From NCBI RefSeq assembly GCF_000380165.1, contig NZ_KB904664.1:1-64000 (forward strand): a stretch of 64,000 nucleotides of DNA, given 5' to 3'. The notes beneath the pieces were generated by a model. The model was not told where the DNA came from. It did not search any database and saw nothing but the letters and a program-made list of their open reading frames with translations. Positions 1 through 8,723 of this stretch are shown here, in pieces (within the stretch, counting starts at the first letter, position 1; the number at the start of each line of letters is the position of its first letter). This DNA is from Wenjunlia vitaminophila DSM 41686. GTDB lineage: Bacteria; Actinomycetota; Actinomycetes; Streptomycetales; Streptomycetaceae. The position numbers were made by a program, and so were the translations under genes.

Positions 1-1
1 A

Positions 2-190
2 TGCCGAGGACGCGGGCGATACCGGCTGATGCCATGTCCGCAACGCCGGGCCACGACCGAGTACCCAAAGCACCCCACGACAGGATCGCGAGCTGTGACC
101 GCAACCCACCTCGTCGCCCTCATCTGGGCCGGCGCCCGCTTCGAGAACGGTCACCTCGTCGAACGCCCCGAGGAACCCGTCGCAGCGTGA
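2..190 (+). pseudogene. C-terminal end of an unidentified protein, cut by the window edge
   Basis: A reading frame enters from the left edge and ends at a TGA at 188-190. The last 30 residues look like real protein: the stretch VTATHLVALIWAGARF is followed by ENGHLVERPEEPVAA. No start or diagnostic domain is visible. It may be the tail of a transposase or other mobile-element protein, given the decayed neighbourhood, but that is a guess. It could also be a chance open frame. Confidence 0.25.
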
Positions 191-268
191 CACACCTCAA
201 CCGACCTGCAAATCGTGACAGTTACTCCTTGCGTTGCCGCGACGCCCACTGCGCGGTAGCTTGCGAGG

Positions 269-1045
269 ATGGAGATCCGAGTGGGCCAGGTCGTGGTCCA
301 CTACGTGGAGCACGGGACCGGTCGACCCGTGCTGGTACTCCATGGCGCCGGCGTCGACCACCGCGAGGCTGAGGCTTGCTTCGAGCCGGTTTTCGACGGC
401 GTTGCGGGGCTGCGGCGGATCTATCCTGACCTCCCTGGAATGGGCTGGACAATCGCTCCCGAAACGCTGCGCAGCGCCGACGATGTCCTCGATACGCTGC
501 TCAACTTCACCGACGAGGTCATTGGCGGGGCGCACCTCCTCATCGGTCACTCGGCGGGCGCGTACTACGCGCAGGCGATGGCCGCGAGGCGCCCGGCGCA
601 GGTCGCTGGTCTGGCGCTCGTCTGTCCGTTGCTGCCAGGTCTGCGCGATGTCCCAGAGCACCGCGTCGTCGCTGGATCGGGTGAGATCGGTGACGACGTC
701 TTCCGGAGCTACTTCGTGATCCAAACCCCGGAGATGCTCGAACGGTACGAACGTTACGTCGCCCCAGCTGCCGCGCTCGTCGACCAGGCAGCGCTCGGGC
801 GAATCGGTGAACGGTGGGCGCTCACCCCCGATCACGCGCCGGCTTACGCGGGTCCGACAGTGGTCGTGGCGGGGCGGCAGGACTCGACGGTCGGGTATGC
901 CGCCGCTGCTGACCTCGTCGACGAATACCCGCACGCCTCGCTCGCCGTGGTCGACGACGCGGGACACGCCCTACCCCACGAGCAACCGGAACTCCTGCGC
1001 ACCCTCCTCGCTGAGTGGCTCGCGCGCGTCGAGCGCTCAAGCTGA
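269..1045 (+). CDS. alpha/beta hydrolase
   Basis: A 258-residue single-domain alpha/beta hydrolase with no signal peptide, so probably cytoplasmic. The strand-loop LVLHGAG near residues 22-28 forms the oxyanion region. The nucleophile elbow GHSAGA places Ser95. Asp205 (RQDS) and His233 (GHALPHE) complete a typical Ser-Asp-His triad. Length is normal for the family. The substrate cannot be read from sequence. The ATG at 269 is preceded only by a weak GCGAGG. The gene stands alone: the next 1 kb downstream has no convincing gene. Confidence 0.85.
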   Translation: MEIRVGQVVVHYVEHGTGRPVLVLHGAGVDHREAEACFEPVFDGVAGLRRIYPDLPGMGWTIAPETLRSADDVLDTLLNFTDEVIGGAHLLIGHSAGAYYAQAMAARRPAQVAGLALVCPLLPGLRDVPEHRVVAGSGEIGDDVFRSYFVIQTPEMLERYERYVAPAAALVDQAALGRIGERWALTPDHAPAYAGPTVVVAGRQDSTVGYAAAADLVDEYPHASLAVVDDAGHALPHEQPELLRTLLAEWLARVERSS

Positions 1046-1830
1046 CCCGAAACAGGCTGGGCCCAGATCAGCATGGTTGCCGGGTTGAGCGCGGGTGGAA
1101 TGTAGGCCAGCACCGTCGGCGACCGATCCAGGACTACGGCGAGTCCCCCAGCAGTGGCGTTGCTCGGGTTATGTGACAGCCGGTCCACAAGTCTTTACTA
1201 TTCCTCGCCTTCTTAGCCTGGAAGGCTGGGTGAAGGTGACCCCGCGGTGGGCGCACATCGTTGCACGCCCAGGGTTTGTACTCATCGGTGGTATCCCCCT
1301 GCTCAACCACAGCGGGAAGCACACAGCCAAGCGGATGCGGCCCTGGAACGTCCCCGAGGGGAGCTACCACAGGCTCGCAGGCGTCCGCGAGGTTTCCGAA
1401 GAGTCCAAGCAAGCGATGGTAGGTTCAGACAGTGTGGCGGCTTCTGTGGCCGTCCCGCTGCCCGGTCAAGAGCCACGGGTATAGCCCTTATCTCTTGATC
1501 TTCGAAATACCGAAAAAGACCCTGGTGCTGGTTGGGCGACCCGCCGGGGTTTTCTGCGCGCGTCCGTCTCGGACGGTATCCGAACGATTACACGGCACGC
1601 CATCCACATGGTCACCAAGTCTGATCTTTGTCCGCTCGGGTCACGAAACCCGACCGACACCCAGACAAGATCTCGCACGTGCATTTGCATGAGCGCGCCA
1701 CAGGCACGTGCCACGCGGCATCAGCGAAGCCCTTGCGCCCACTGATCGCAAATGACCACCGATGTGATTTCCTGATCACCCGGTGGATAACTTTCCTCGC
1801 CTGAAAAGATGAGCGCCGCCATGGCCTGCT

Positions 1831-1862
1831 GGTTTCTCCCAAGGTGCGTCTTGGGAGAAACC
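1831..1862. repeat. perfect 13-bp inverted repeat (hairpin)
   Basis: GGTTTCTCCCAAG at 1831-1843 is exactly complementary to CTTGGGAGAAACC at 1850-1862, with a 6-nt loop. No T-run follows on either strand. It could be a terminator, a mobile-element end or a remnant regulatory hairpin. Confidence 0.55.
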
Positions 1863-1972
1863 CGTGTTGGGCCGCCGGCGGCCGCAGTTGCTCCTCGTCC
1901 GTCCCCTGGCACCCATCTTCCAAGAGCGGCGAGCTGGTCCAGGAGCCGGGGCGAGAACTCCGGCAACGAGCT

Positions 1973-2023
1973 GGTTCAGTGCAGAGCACCCCCGATGTCC
2001 CGGGGGCTGCTCTGCACTGAACC
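1973..2023 (-). terminator. long hairpin, likely terminator of the endonuclease I gene
   Basis: GGTTCAGTGCAGAGCA at 1973-1988 pairs perfectly with TGCTCTGCACTGAACC at 2008-2023. The inner arms CCCCCG and CGGGGG extend the stem. It begins 36 bp past the stop of the minus-strand nuclease gene. There is no U-tract, which is usual for high-GC actinobacterial terminators. Confidence 0.7.
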
Positions 2024-2058
2024 GGATAGGCTCGACGAGGCGGGGTCTTCGTGGCTGA

Positions 2059-2892
2059 TCACCAGATGGCGTCGACCCACTCGGGGTGGTCGATGAACGG
2101 GTTGCGGTTGTGCTGGTACTGGTCGTATATGACCTGGTTGCGATGCTCCTCGAAGGCGTCGGGCGGGTCCTGCAGGCTCCACTGCTTCAGGACTGACAGT
2201 CGGCCGATGGCGGGGGCTGATCCGTTGTTCACCTGGTCGTTGGGTTCGAGGTCGGCGAACCCATCGTCGCCGTCGTAGCGGACCGCCATGTAGAGGATCA
2301 TGCGGGCGACGTCGCCCTTGACCGCGTCGCGGGGTTCGAAGGAGTCGCTGTCGGTGTAGTTGCCCGGCGCTTCGGACAGCTGCTGGCCACCGTTGTCGAA
2401 GTCCTTGTTGCCGCGGGTGCTGTTCACCGACACGTCAGTGGGCCGCAGGTGGTGGATGTCGGTGCCCGGGCCTGTGACGGTGCCGAAGTCACCGTGCGAC
2501 TTGGCCCAGACGTGCTCGCGGTTCCAGTCGTCGGCGTCGCCGCCGTTGGCCGTCTTGGACTGGGACCGACCGGTGTACAGGAGGATCACGTTGGCCGGGT
2601 TGTTCGGGTCCTCGTCCGTGCTCCGCAGGGCGTCCCAGACCTGGGAGTACGACAACGTGCTCTGCTTGCGGATGATCGTGTGCAGGGCCGCTTTCAGTTC
2701 CGGGCCGGTCTTGCCGACCGCGTCCTGATAATAGGTGTCGTCCAGCACCTGCACAGCAGTTCGATCGCTCCAATCGGTGACGGTGGACGAGGTGTCGGTG
2801 GCGACAGCCGCCGAAGGGACGGCTAACGCGGCTGCCACGGCGGCAACGACCAACGGGCGTCGCCAGGAACGGCGCGAGGGTTGAGCGGACAT
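2059..2892 (-). CDS. secreted endonuclease I family nuclease
   Basis: A 277-residue exported nuclease. A basic start and hydrophobic stretch (residues 10-32, cleavage near AVAT) form a signal peptide. The catalytic core follows the EndA/NucM beta-beta-alpha metal pattern: NREHVWAKSHG around residues 124-134 with His127, TDIHHLRPTD around residues 144-153, and NSTRGNKDF just after, which supplies the metal-side asparagine. Such enzymes make unspecific cuts in extracellular DNA or RNA. The ATG at 2892 has GAGAGGA about 12 nt upstream. It is monocistronic and ends before a strong hairpin. Confidence 0.9.
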   Translation of the reverse strand: MSAQPSRRSWRRPLVVAAVAAALAVPSAAVATDTSSTVTDWSDRTAVQVLDDTYYQDAVGKTGPELKAALHTIIRKQSTLSYSQVWDALRSTDEDPNNPANVILLYTGRSQSKTANGGDADDWNREHVWAKSHGDFGTVTGPGTDIHHLRPTDVSVNSTRGNKDFDNGGQQLSEAPGNYTDSDSFEPRDAVKGDVARMILYMAVRYDGDDGFADLEPNDQVNNGSAPAIGRLSVLKQWSLQDPPDAFEEHRNQVIYDQYQHNRNPFIDHPEWVDAIW

Positions 2893-3682
2893 GGCGGGGG
2901 TGTCCTCTCTTAGTCGATATTCAGCGCATCAAACAAATGTTCCCCTGAATGTGGACTATCGAAGCCTCAGTAGGGCTCTGAAAGAGAGACAAGGCGGTAG
3001 TGCCATGGCGACCAGGCGGTGCGGCTACTCACACACCCAGCCCACCCCGCTCGAACCGCCCACCCGACCTCTCAACACACCCACAGCACCCCAGGCCAGC
3101 CAGCGCCCGGTACACCAACAAACCCCCTCCGAGCCTCAGTTCTCCGGGGCGGGTGTCGGCCGTCAGGCCGAACTTGCGGCTCAACCAGGAGCACGGGCCC
3201 TTCGGCCTGCCTCAGGGCGCTGTTCGGACCCGTAGGCCGCCGGTCAGAGCTCCGGGGTGCTCGTGTTCTCGAGGTCGTTCGGTGGGAGAGGGATTCGGGC
3301 AGCGACGGTGACGTCCAGCGCGGGGCAGGCCGAAGCCGCTGTTCGGCGGGTTCTGGGGCGGGAGGGGGGTCGTGCGTCGGGAGGGTTCACGGTTCGCGTC
3401 TGGGCCGCGGTGCCGGACTCGAGACGATTGCGCCCGGGCTGGCGATCGGGGCCCAGTGCCCGCCGGCTGCTGTCGCGGAAACGCGACGGTTCCCGACGCC
3501 TTCGCGACACGTTCGGTGGGCCGCTTGGCCGTCGGGCACCGGCAGCGTCTAACCCCGAGACCCGTCGCCGGCGGCCCGACCCCTCGACCCTCTCTTCGAG
3601 GACGCCGGGCCCCCGTTGCCGAGGAAGCTCGTGTCGCGTGCGCGCCCGTGTCACAGGATCACCGGAACAGGAAAGCTCGATC
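2893..3682. other. 790 bp without a supported gene
   Basis: This holds the upstream region of the nuclease gene (its ribosome site lies just right of 2892) and then C-rich, low-complexity sequence. Open frames run across it on both strands but have no start signal or recognisable protein features. It leads into the frameshifted gene at 3683. Confidence 0.55.
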
Positions 3683-4255
3683 ATGGCCTCACTGAGCTAC
3701 GACGTCGTCGCAGACCCCGCCCCGTTGGCGTCCCGGACCGGGACACCAGCCGTGGGAACGGTGCACGTACTGGTCTCCAATCCCAACACGTACCACGTGA
3801 AATGGCACTCCACCGAGGTGGAGGTGCCCTTCGGCTCCGGCACGGGTGCCCTGACGTCCGACCACGCGGTGATCACACCGGAGATCACCCCGAGAAACTG
3901 TTCGCCGGCGGAGCGAACCCGACGTTCGACTGGGACCCGACGCGCGGCACACTTGGCTCCTCTGGCCCCCTTGGCGCCTTCACGGCGAAGGACACCAAGG
4001 AGGTCGACATGCCTCCCGGCAGTTCTCCGACCAGGAGGGCCCGGTCCTGCTGCGGGTGAACCAGGACGCCGAGGGCAGCTCTCGGGGGCGCACGACCCGC
4101 CCCGTCAGGCTCGCCGCACTCGAGAAGGCCGCGCAGGTCCCGACCGACTTCCGCCCGGAGAAGTCCCAGGTGGACAAGGGACAGAACCTCGGCCTCCTGT
4201 GGGACGGACCCGACGACCTCACATACACAATCGCCCTTCCGCGGGTGTCAACGAC
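3683..4255 (+). pseudogene. conserved hypothetical protein broken by two frameshifts
   Basis: Coding continues across three frames. It starts at ATG 3683 with MASLSYDVVADPAPL and runs to about ITPEI (near 3885). It resumes in a second frame with EKLFAGGANPTFDWDP to about 4015. A third frame then carries FSDQEGPVLLRVNQDAEG through GLLWDGPDDLTYTIALP near 4240. The three pieces read as one compact protein of about 185 residues with beta-rich character and no membrane segment. The family is not recognised. A GGAAAG lies upstream of the ATG. The two breaks and the decayed end make function unlikely. Confidence 0.6.
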
Positions 4256-4504
4256 TCCAGGACCGCCCATTCAGCGTCGGACAGGTCGAACCGCCTCGTC
4301 ACCGCTAGGGTGGCCACGAGGTCTCCGCTGTCTGGTTCTTCTTGGTCGATGAACCCTCTACCGGAGACCTCGCTACGTCCAAGTCACGACACGCCGCCGC
4401 TCACAGCACTTCGAAACACGCCCTAAGTGCCAGCAGCCGGCAGGGAAGTCGGTTGGCCCGGTGGGAGCCGATCAGGCCCCTGGGGCGGGTGAAACCTCGC
4501 ACCA

Positions 4505-4818
4505 GACACCACCCTTGACGACTGCGGTACCGGCAAGACCCACACGCTCATCGTCTGGGCATGGAGGTCGCCATGAAGGGCTACCGAATCCGCTGCACGT
4601 TGGTGACGAAGCTGGTGAACGAACTGGTCGAGATGGCCGACAAGAAGCAGCGGAACAAGATCACCGCCCGCTACGGCCGTGTTGACCTGTTCTGCGTCGA
4701 TGCGGCGCTTGCGCCGCTCGGCTGCGAGCCGTTCGTCCTGATCGGTTGGAAGGGGCAGGCCACGATGGGTGGGGAAGTCCGCACGTGCGCGGGCGAAGGT
4801 GCCCATCGATCGTCGTGA
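4505..4818 (+). pseudogene. IS21-family IstB ATPase remnant
   Basis: A Walker A motif GTGKTH is encoded at 4526-4543 in one frame that soon hits a stop. The next frame picks up GMEVAMKGYRIRCT, then LVNELVEM, KKQRNKITARYGRVDLFCVD. This order (P-loop, then the conserved LVNEL helix and the RYxRVDLLxxDE Walker B region) is that of IstB, the helper ATPase of IS21 transposition. The Walker B acidic pair is degraded to DAALAPL. The C-terminal half and the IstA transposase are missing, so this is a dead insertion-sequence scar. Confidence 0.7.
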
Positions 4819-5343
4819 TCGGTGGTGGCCCTCGGCAGCCCGGCGGCAGCACCGCCCCTTACTGGGCAGCGACAGCCCGTAAGGGGCGGGTCGGACGCCG
4901 GCACCGTCGGAAACCGACCATGGCCACTGAGCCCGGCAGCCGGCAATGCCATCGGCTGGTGGCGACGCGCCGGCGGGAGGCCCGCCACGGGACGGTCTCG
5001 GCGGCAGCGGGCCGTTACGCGAGCACACCACCGGCCGGTGGCCGGCGGAAGGACACCACGCCTGGCACCATGCGGTGACATGCAAGCGGACGACAGCGGG
5101 CATGGTGAAGCACTGCGGTTGTCCTCGGGTCGGCCTGCTACTTGTCACCAGCGGTACGGACAACGTTGCTGTTGTCACCAAGTCCAGCGCTCAGCCGGCC
5201 ACCCGGACTGCACGACCTCCGTGTCCGGCAACCCCTGCGCCCTGTTCGGTACGCCGCTTGTCAGGGCTACCACCGACGCAGCGTCGCCACGGCGGCGCCG
5301 GGTCCCAAAGACCGCGTCCCGGACCGTTTGCCACCACGGACTC
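4819..5343. other. 525 bp without a supported gene
   Basis: Nothing coding is supported between the IstB remnant and the MerR-type promoter of the aldo-keto reductase gene. Confidence 0.5.
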
Positions 5344-5374
5344 TTGACCTGGAGCGCGCTCCAGATCCGAGCAT
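5344..5374 (+). promoter_or_regulatory. MerR-type promoter/operator of the aldo-keto reductase operon
   Basis: TTGACC at 5344-5349 is followed by the perfect 16-bp palindrome CTGGAGCGCGCTCCAG at 5349-5364. A possible -10, GAGCAT, lies at 5369-5374 after a 19-bp spacer. Over-long spacers with a dyad between -35 and -10 are the hallmark of MerR regulation, and a MerR gene is the second gene of the operon. The predicted transcript start falls at about 5381-5382, on the ATG, implying a leaderless mRNA. Confidence 0.7.
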
Positions 5375-5381
5375 GGAGGGC

Positions 5382-6320
5382 ATGAACACCACCAATCGCC
5401 AGATCATCCTCGGAACGATGGACTTCGGCACCCGCGTCGACCCTGACCGGGCCTTCGCGATCCTCGACTCCTTCGTCGCCGGCGGCGGGGTCTGGCTCGA
5501 CACCGCGAACTGCTACTCCTTCTGGACCGACCCCCGTGGCATCGGCGGCGCGAGCGAGCGCCTCATCGGCTCGTGGCTGCGGGCCCGCCCAGGGAAACGC
5601 GACGCGGTGCGGATCGCAACCAAGGTCCGACAGAACCCGCTGGTCCCGCACTCCTGGCCGGAAAGCGCCGAGGGGCTGTCCGCCCGCGCCATCCGGGCCG
5701 GCGTGAAGGAAAGCCTGGGCCGGCTCGGCGTCGATCACGTGGACCTGCTCTGGGCCCACGCTGAGGACCGCACCGTGCCGCTGGAGGAAACGGTCGGCGC
5801 CTTCGGCGAGTTGGTCACCGAGGGGGTGGCCCTGCGGGTCGGGGCTGCGAACCATGCCGCCTGGCGCGTCGCGCATGCCCGGTCGCTCGCGCGGGAGCGG
5901 GGAGTGGAGCCGTGGACCGCCCTGCAGTTGCGCTACTCACTCGTCCAGCCACGCCCGCTCACTTCCGTACCGGAGGCCGGCCACCGGATGCTCGCCGCCG
6001 AGGACCTGGACCTCGCGAGGTCGGAAGGACTCTCCGTGTGGTCATACAGCTCGCTGCTGTGGGGTTCGTACGTGCGCGCGGATAAACCAATACCGGAAGC
6101 CTATGATCACCCCGGGACCGCCCGAGTGCTCGCAGTCCTGGAGGAGATCGCCGGCGAGCTCTCGGCCACTGCGAACCAGGTCGTCCTCGCATGGCTGATG
6201 CGGCAGGGCATCGACCCCATCGTCGGCGCGAGCCAGGTGGGGCAGATCGAGCAAGCACTCGCCGCACGCCATGTGCGGCTCACTGACGAGCATCTGGCGC
6301 GTTTCGCCGAAGCGCGGTAG
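5382..6320 (+). CDS. aldo/keto reductase
   Basis: A 312-residue (alpha/beta)8 NADPH-dependent oxidoreductase. The catalytic tetrad is visible as Asp40 and Tyr45 (LDTANCYSFW), Lys81 (IATKVRQ) and His126 (LLWAHAED). The C-terminal SYSSLLWGSY and VVLAWLMRQG with GASQVGQIEQ form the cofactor-binding barrel end. The substrate is unknown. An ATG at 5373 is also in frame, but the promoter position favours 5382 as a leaderless start. It is co-transcribed with the MerR gene 20 nt downstream, which probably senses the substrate or a related electrophile. Confidence 0.9.
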   Translation: MNTTNRQIILGTMDFGTRVDPDRAFAILDSFVAGGGVWLDTANCYSFWTDPRGIGGASERLIGSWLRARPGKRDAVRIATKVRQNPLVPHSWPESAEGLSARAIRAGVKESLGRLGVDHVDLLWAHAEDRTVPLEETVGAFGELVTEGVALRVGAANHAAWRVAHARSLARERGVEPWTALQLRYSLVQPRPLTSVPEAGHRMLAAEDLDLARSEGLSVWSYSSLLWGSYVRADKPIPEAYDHPGTARVLAVLEEIAGELSATANQVVLAWLMRQGIDPIVGASQVGQIEQALAARHVRLTDEHLARFAEAR

Positions 6321-6340
6321 CGGCGGTTCCAAGGAGTTCC

Positions 6341-6688
6341 ATGACCACCCTCACCCCGGCAGCGGCCGCCGACCGCACGGGCGTCTCCATCGACACGCTG
6401 CGCTACTACGAACGCGAAGGGCTCATCGGCCCGATCCGGCGTACCGCCGGCGGGCGCAGGGAGTACACCGAGGACGACCTTTTCTGGATCGGCCTGGTCA
6501 CGTGTTTCCGCGAGGCCGGCCTCGGCATCGCGGACCTGCGTGGATTCGTCGCCATCCTGCGCGCCGAACACCCTCCCGAGGACCGGGTCGCCTTCCTCCT
6601 CGAACGCCGTACGGCCCTGGAGAAGCAGGTGGCGGCGCTGCGCCGGGCCATGAACGTCCTTGACGAGAAGATCGCCTACTACAGCTGA
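6341..6688 (+). CDS. MerR family transcriptional regulator
   Basis: A 115-residue MerR protein. The winged helix-turn-helix covers residues 6-50, with the signature GVSIDTLRYYEREGLI, followed by RREYTEDDLFWI. A long dimerisation helix runs to the end (RRTALEKQVAALRRAMNVL). No C-terminal cysteine metal site is present, so it is of the AdhR/NmlR-like aldehyde or small-molecule type rather than a metal sensor. It follows the aldo-keto reductase by 20 nt with GGAGTTCC upstream of its ATG. It likely acts at the palindrome at 5349-5364. Confidence 0.9.
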   Translation: MTTLTPAAAADRTGVSIDTLRYYEREGLIGPIRRTAGGRREYTEDDLFWIGLVTCFREAGLGIADLRGFVAILRAEHPPEDRVAFLLERRTALEKQVAALRRAMNVLDEKIAYYS

Positions 6689-6914
6689 GCGCCAACAGCG
6701 CCGCACTCAGCTCGCACCTGCCCACCACACACCGCGGACACACGGACGACTTCTCCTGCTGCCGGACCCCCACGCCGTTTCGACGCCCCCGCCGAGCAGC
6801 AGGTCAAGGCGATCACCACGGCTCGCGGCCCCGCGGGTGACCACAAGCCTGCCTGTGTGGCAACCCGCTTGCTTCGACTCACGGCGGCGGGCGGCCGCTG
6901 GACCCCTTGCCCGG

Positions 6915-7256
6915 TCAGTAGGAGACGTCGAAGTAGCCGCTGCCGGTGAGAGCGACCTGGGGCCGTGGCGCGGCGTCCGCCGCCCTTGACGTGAACTCCC
7001 GCAGTCCTCCGGCGACGATGTCCCGCATCTGCTGGTCGGTGGCACCCTGTTGCTGGGCGTCGAACAGGCGGCGGGCGGAGGCCGGCGGGTGGGTACCAGC
7101 CGTCTCGATCCGGTCGACGATGGGCTTGGGCGGGTGGTTCGCGGTCGCCGGTGCGGCAACGCTCCACCGAGCGCTGGCTGACCCCGACCTCCACCGCAAC
7201 GAGCTTGGTGGTCTTCAGCTACCCCACCGGAAAGTTGATGCGGACCTTGAAGCCCT
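6915..7256 (-). pseudogene. possible telomere terminal protein (Tpg-like) remnant
   Basis: Reading leftwards from about 7256, one frame encodes FKVRINFPVG, a stop, then LKTTKLVAVEVGVSQRSVER. After a frameshift near 7140 the next frame gives PPKPIVDRIETAGTHPP and RRLFDAQQQGATDQQMRDIV, then GYFDVSY and a stop at 6915. A helix-turn-helix ending in VSQRSVER, followed by a RLFDAQ helix and an IDYxDVSF-like end, resembles Streptomyces Tpg proteins that cap linear replicons. The middle part is missing and the frame is broken, so it is not functional. The assignment rests on remembered family patterns, not a search. Confidence 0.4.
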
Positions 7257-7323
7257 GGGCGGCTGGCGGGTGAACGCCTCCTGCTCAACCCCGCTCGACA
7301 GCGTCTGGATCTCCGCCCACCCG

Positions 7324-7716
7324 TCAGTTCCCGTCCGTGAACGAGCTGCGGCCGTGGCGCCGCGGGATCATGCGGGCGGCTGCAGCCGGGGCGAGGTCCA
7401 CGACCAGGCGCTCGCCCACACCCGAGGGCGTGGTGGCCTCGGGTGAGAGGTAACCAAGGCTGCGCAGCTCGCGGACCGCTTTGCGGAAGGCCTCGCGGCC
7501 CTCGGCGGCCAGGCGCTCGTCGCGGGTCAGGGAGACCAGTTCACTGACCGTGGGCTCCTGCCCGGGGGTGTAGCCGGTGGCGAGTTCGGCCAAGACACCA
7601 CGGGCACGCCAGGTCAGGCGCATGTCCCGCATCGCCCGCGCGAACAGCACCGGGTCATGGCTGGGCGCGGCGGCGGGGACCGGCCACCGCGGGGGCGGGG
7701 CAGTGGGGGTGCTCAT
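7324..7716 (-). CDS. small winged-helix DNA-binding protein, function unknown
   Basis: A 130-residue protein with a proline-rich N-terminus and a helical DNA-binding-like core: DPVLFARAMRDMRLTWRARG, then TVSELVSLTRDERLAAEGRE, then VRELRSLGYL and a wing-like segment with GERLVVDL. This resembles the helix-turn-helix proteins of actinomycete plasmids and integrative elements that act in replication or transfer control. The ATG at 7716 has a good AAGGAG 9 nt upstream. It lies next to the possible Tpg remnant, which suggests a plasmid-derived patch. Confidence 0.65.
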   Translation of the reverse strand: MSTPTAPPPRWPVPAAAPSHDPVLFARAMRDMRLTWRARGVLAELATGYTPGQEPTVSELVSLTRDERLAAEGREAFRKAVRELRSLGYLSPEATTPSGVGERLVVDLAPAAAARMIPRRHGRSSFTDGN

Positions 7717-7991
7717 CGGTCACGACTCCTTCGGTGCAGTTCGGTGTCCGTGCCGGCTCCAAGCCCGGACGGCGCGAGTGCTGGCGTCGGCGGCTACGGC
7801 CTTACCCACCTTCGCCCAAGACGGCATCGCCGCCCTTGACGTGCCGGGCCGGATACAGAACCCGATCCATCAACCCGACCACCCACAGCATCAACCGGAC
7901 ACCCTCCAACTTCCCCGAACTTCGAAGCCCGACACGGAACCCCCCGGACCGCGGCCCCCAGCGGTGGGGTCGGCAGTCGCCGCGCCGCTCC

Positions 7992-8723
7992 TCAGAGCTG
8001 GGTGATCGGGCGCATCGCAAGCCCCTCGGTACCGGCCCAGCCGTTCACCCGCGCCGCGTCATCGACGGAGACCGTGTCGAGGCCGTCGGGCAGGTCGAAG
8101 ATGAGCGTGCCGCTCAGCTCGGTGCCCTCGCCGGCGACCAGGGTCGCGGTGAAGCGGTCGGACTGGTCGTACTCCGCCTCGCCTCCCTCGTCGTTCCCGA
8201 AGACGTACAGGCCGGCGTAGGCCTTGCCGCCTCCCTCGACGATGACGGGTTCGGTGTCCGGCTCCCCGAGCGTCTCGACGATCGGGGCGTCGTTGCCGGC
8301 CTTGAGCCGCACCTGCGGCGCGTCGTTGAGGACGCACGGCGTCCTCGCGCCGTTGGTGACGGTCAGCAGGAAGTGGCGGGGGGTTTCCCCAGGCTCGTCT
8401 TGGAGCTCAACCGCGGTGGTGAGCCCGTCCGCCTCGCAGTCCGCATACGACGTGCCGTTACCGCCGCCGGTCTCGCCGCTGTCCTCGGTCTCGGTGGCCA
8501 TCGGGCTGCTGTCGGTCCCGGAGTCGCCCGCGGGCGCGGTGGTCTGCGGCGTGCCCCCGCCGGCCGACGCGGAGCCCGAGGGAGCCGCGGTCGGCGGCGC
8601 GGCGGCCTGGTCGTCGTCCTGGCAGGCGGTGGTCGTCAGCAGAACCGCGACCACGGCCGCGCCCAGGACAGCGCCACGCAGGCCTGCACGCGGTGAACCG
8701 TCCCTGGCTGTCCTCGAGTTCAT
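7992..8723 (-). CDS. DUF4232 domain lipoprotein
   Basis: A 243-residue exported lipoprotein. An N-terminal basic segment and hydrophobic core end in LLTTTAC, a lipobox placing the lipid cysteine near residue 35. A low-complexity Ala/Pro/Thr/Ser linker follows (to about residue 90). The rest is an Ig-like beta domain with two cysteines (ADCEADG and TPCVLND), matching the actinobacterial DUF4232 family of unknown function. I chose the ATG at 8723 rather than the upstream one at 8771 because it directly precedes the signal sequence and has a purine-rich site. Confidence 0.85.
   Translation of the reverse strand: MNSRTARDGSPRAGLRGAVLGAAVVAVLLTTTACQDDDQAAAPPTAAPSGSASAGGGTPQTTAPAGDSGTDSSPMATETEDSGETGGGNGTSYADCEADGLTTAVELQDEPGETPRHFLLTVTNGARTPCVLNDAPQVRLKAGNDAPIVETLGEPDTEPVIVEGGGKAYAGLYVFGNDEGGEAEYDQSDRFTATLVAGEGTELSGTLIFDLPDGLDTVSVDDAARVNGWAGTEGLAMRPITQL

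Larger units (their letters stand above)
1046..2058. other. 1 kb without a supported gene
   Basis: Short open frames exist on both strands here, but none has a ribosome site, domain pattern or convincing codon bias. The only clear structures are two long hairpins, annotated separately at 1831-1862 and 1973-2023. The stretch has lower GC than its neighbours and is probably decayed DNA. Confidence 0.6.

Noticed and set aside
3257-4426. One 389-codon plus-strand open frame
   Set aside because: Only codons from ATG 3683 to about 3885 look like protein; before and after that the frame has non-coding composition and the real coding signal moves to other frames.
7734-8696. 320-codon plus-strand frame opposite the DUF4232 lipoprotein
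   Set aside because: It is antisense to a gene with a clear signal peptide, lipobox and domain; the frame is open only because of high GC.
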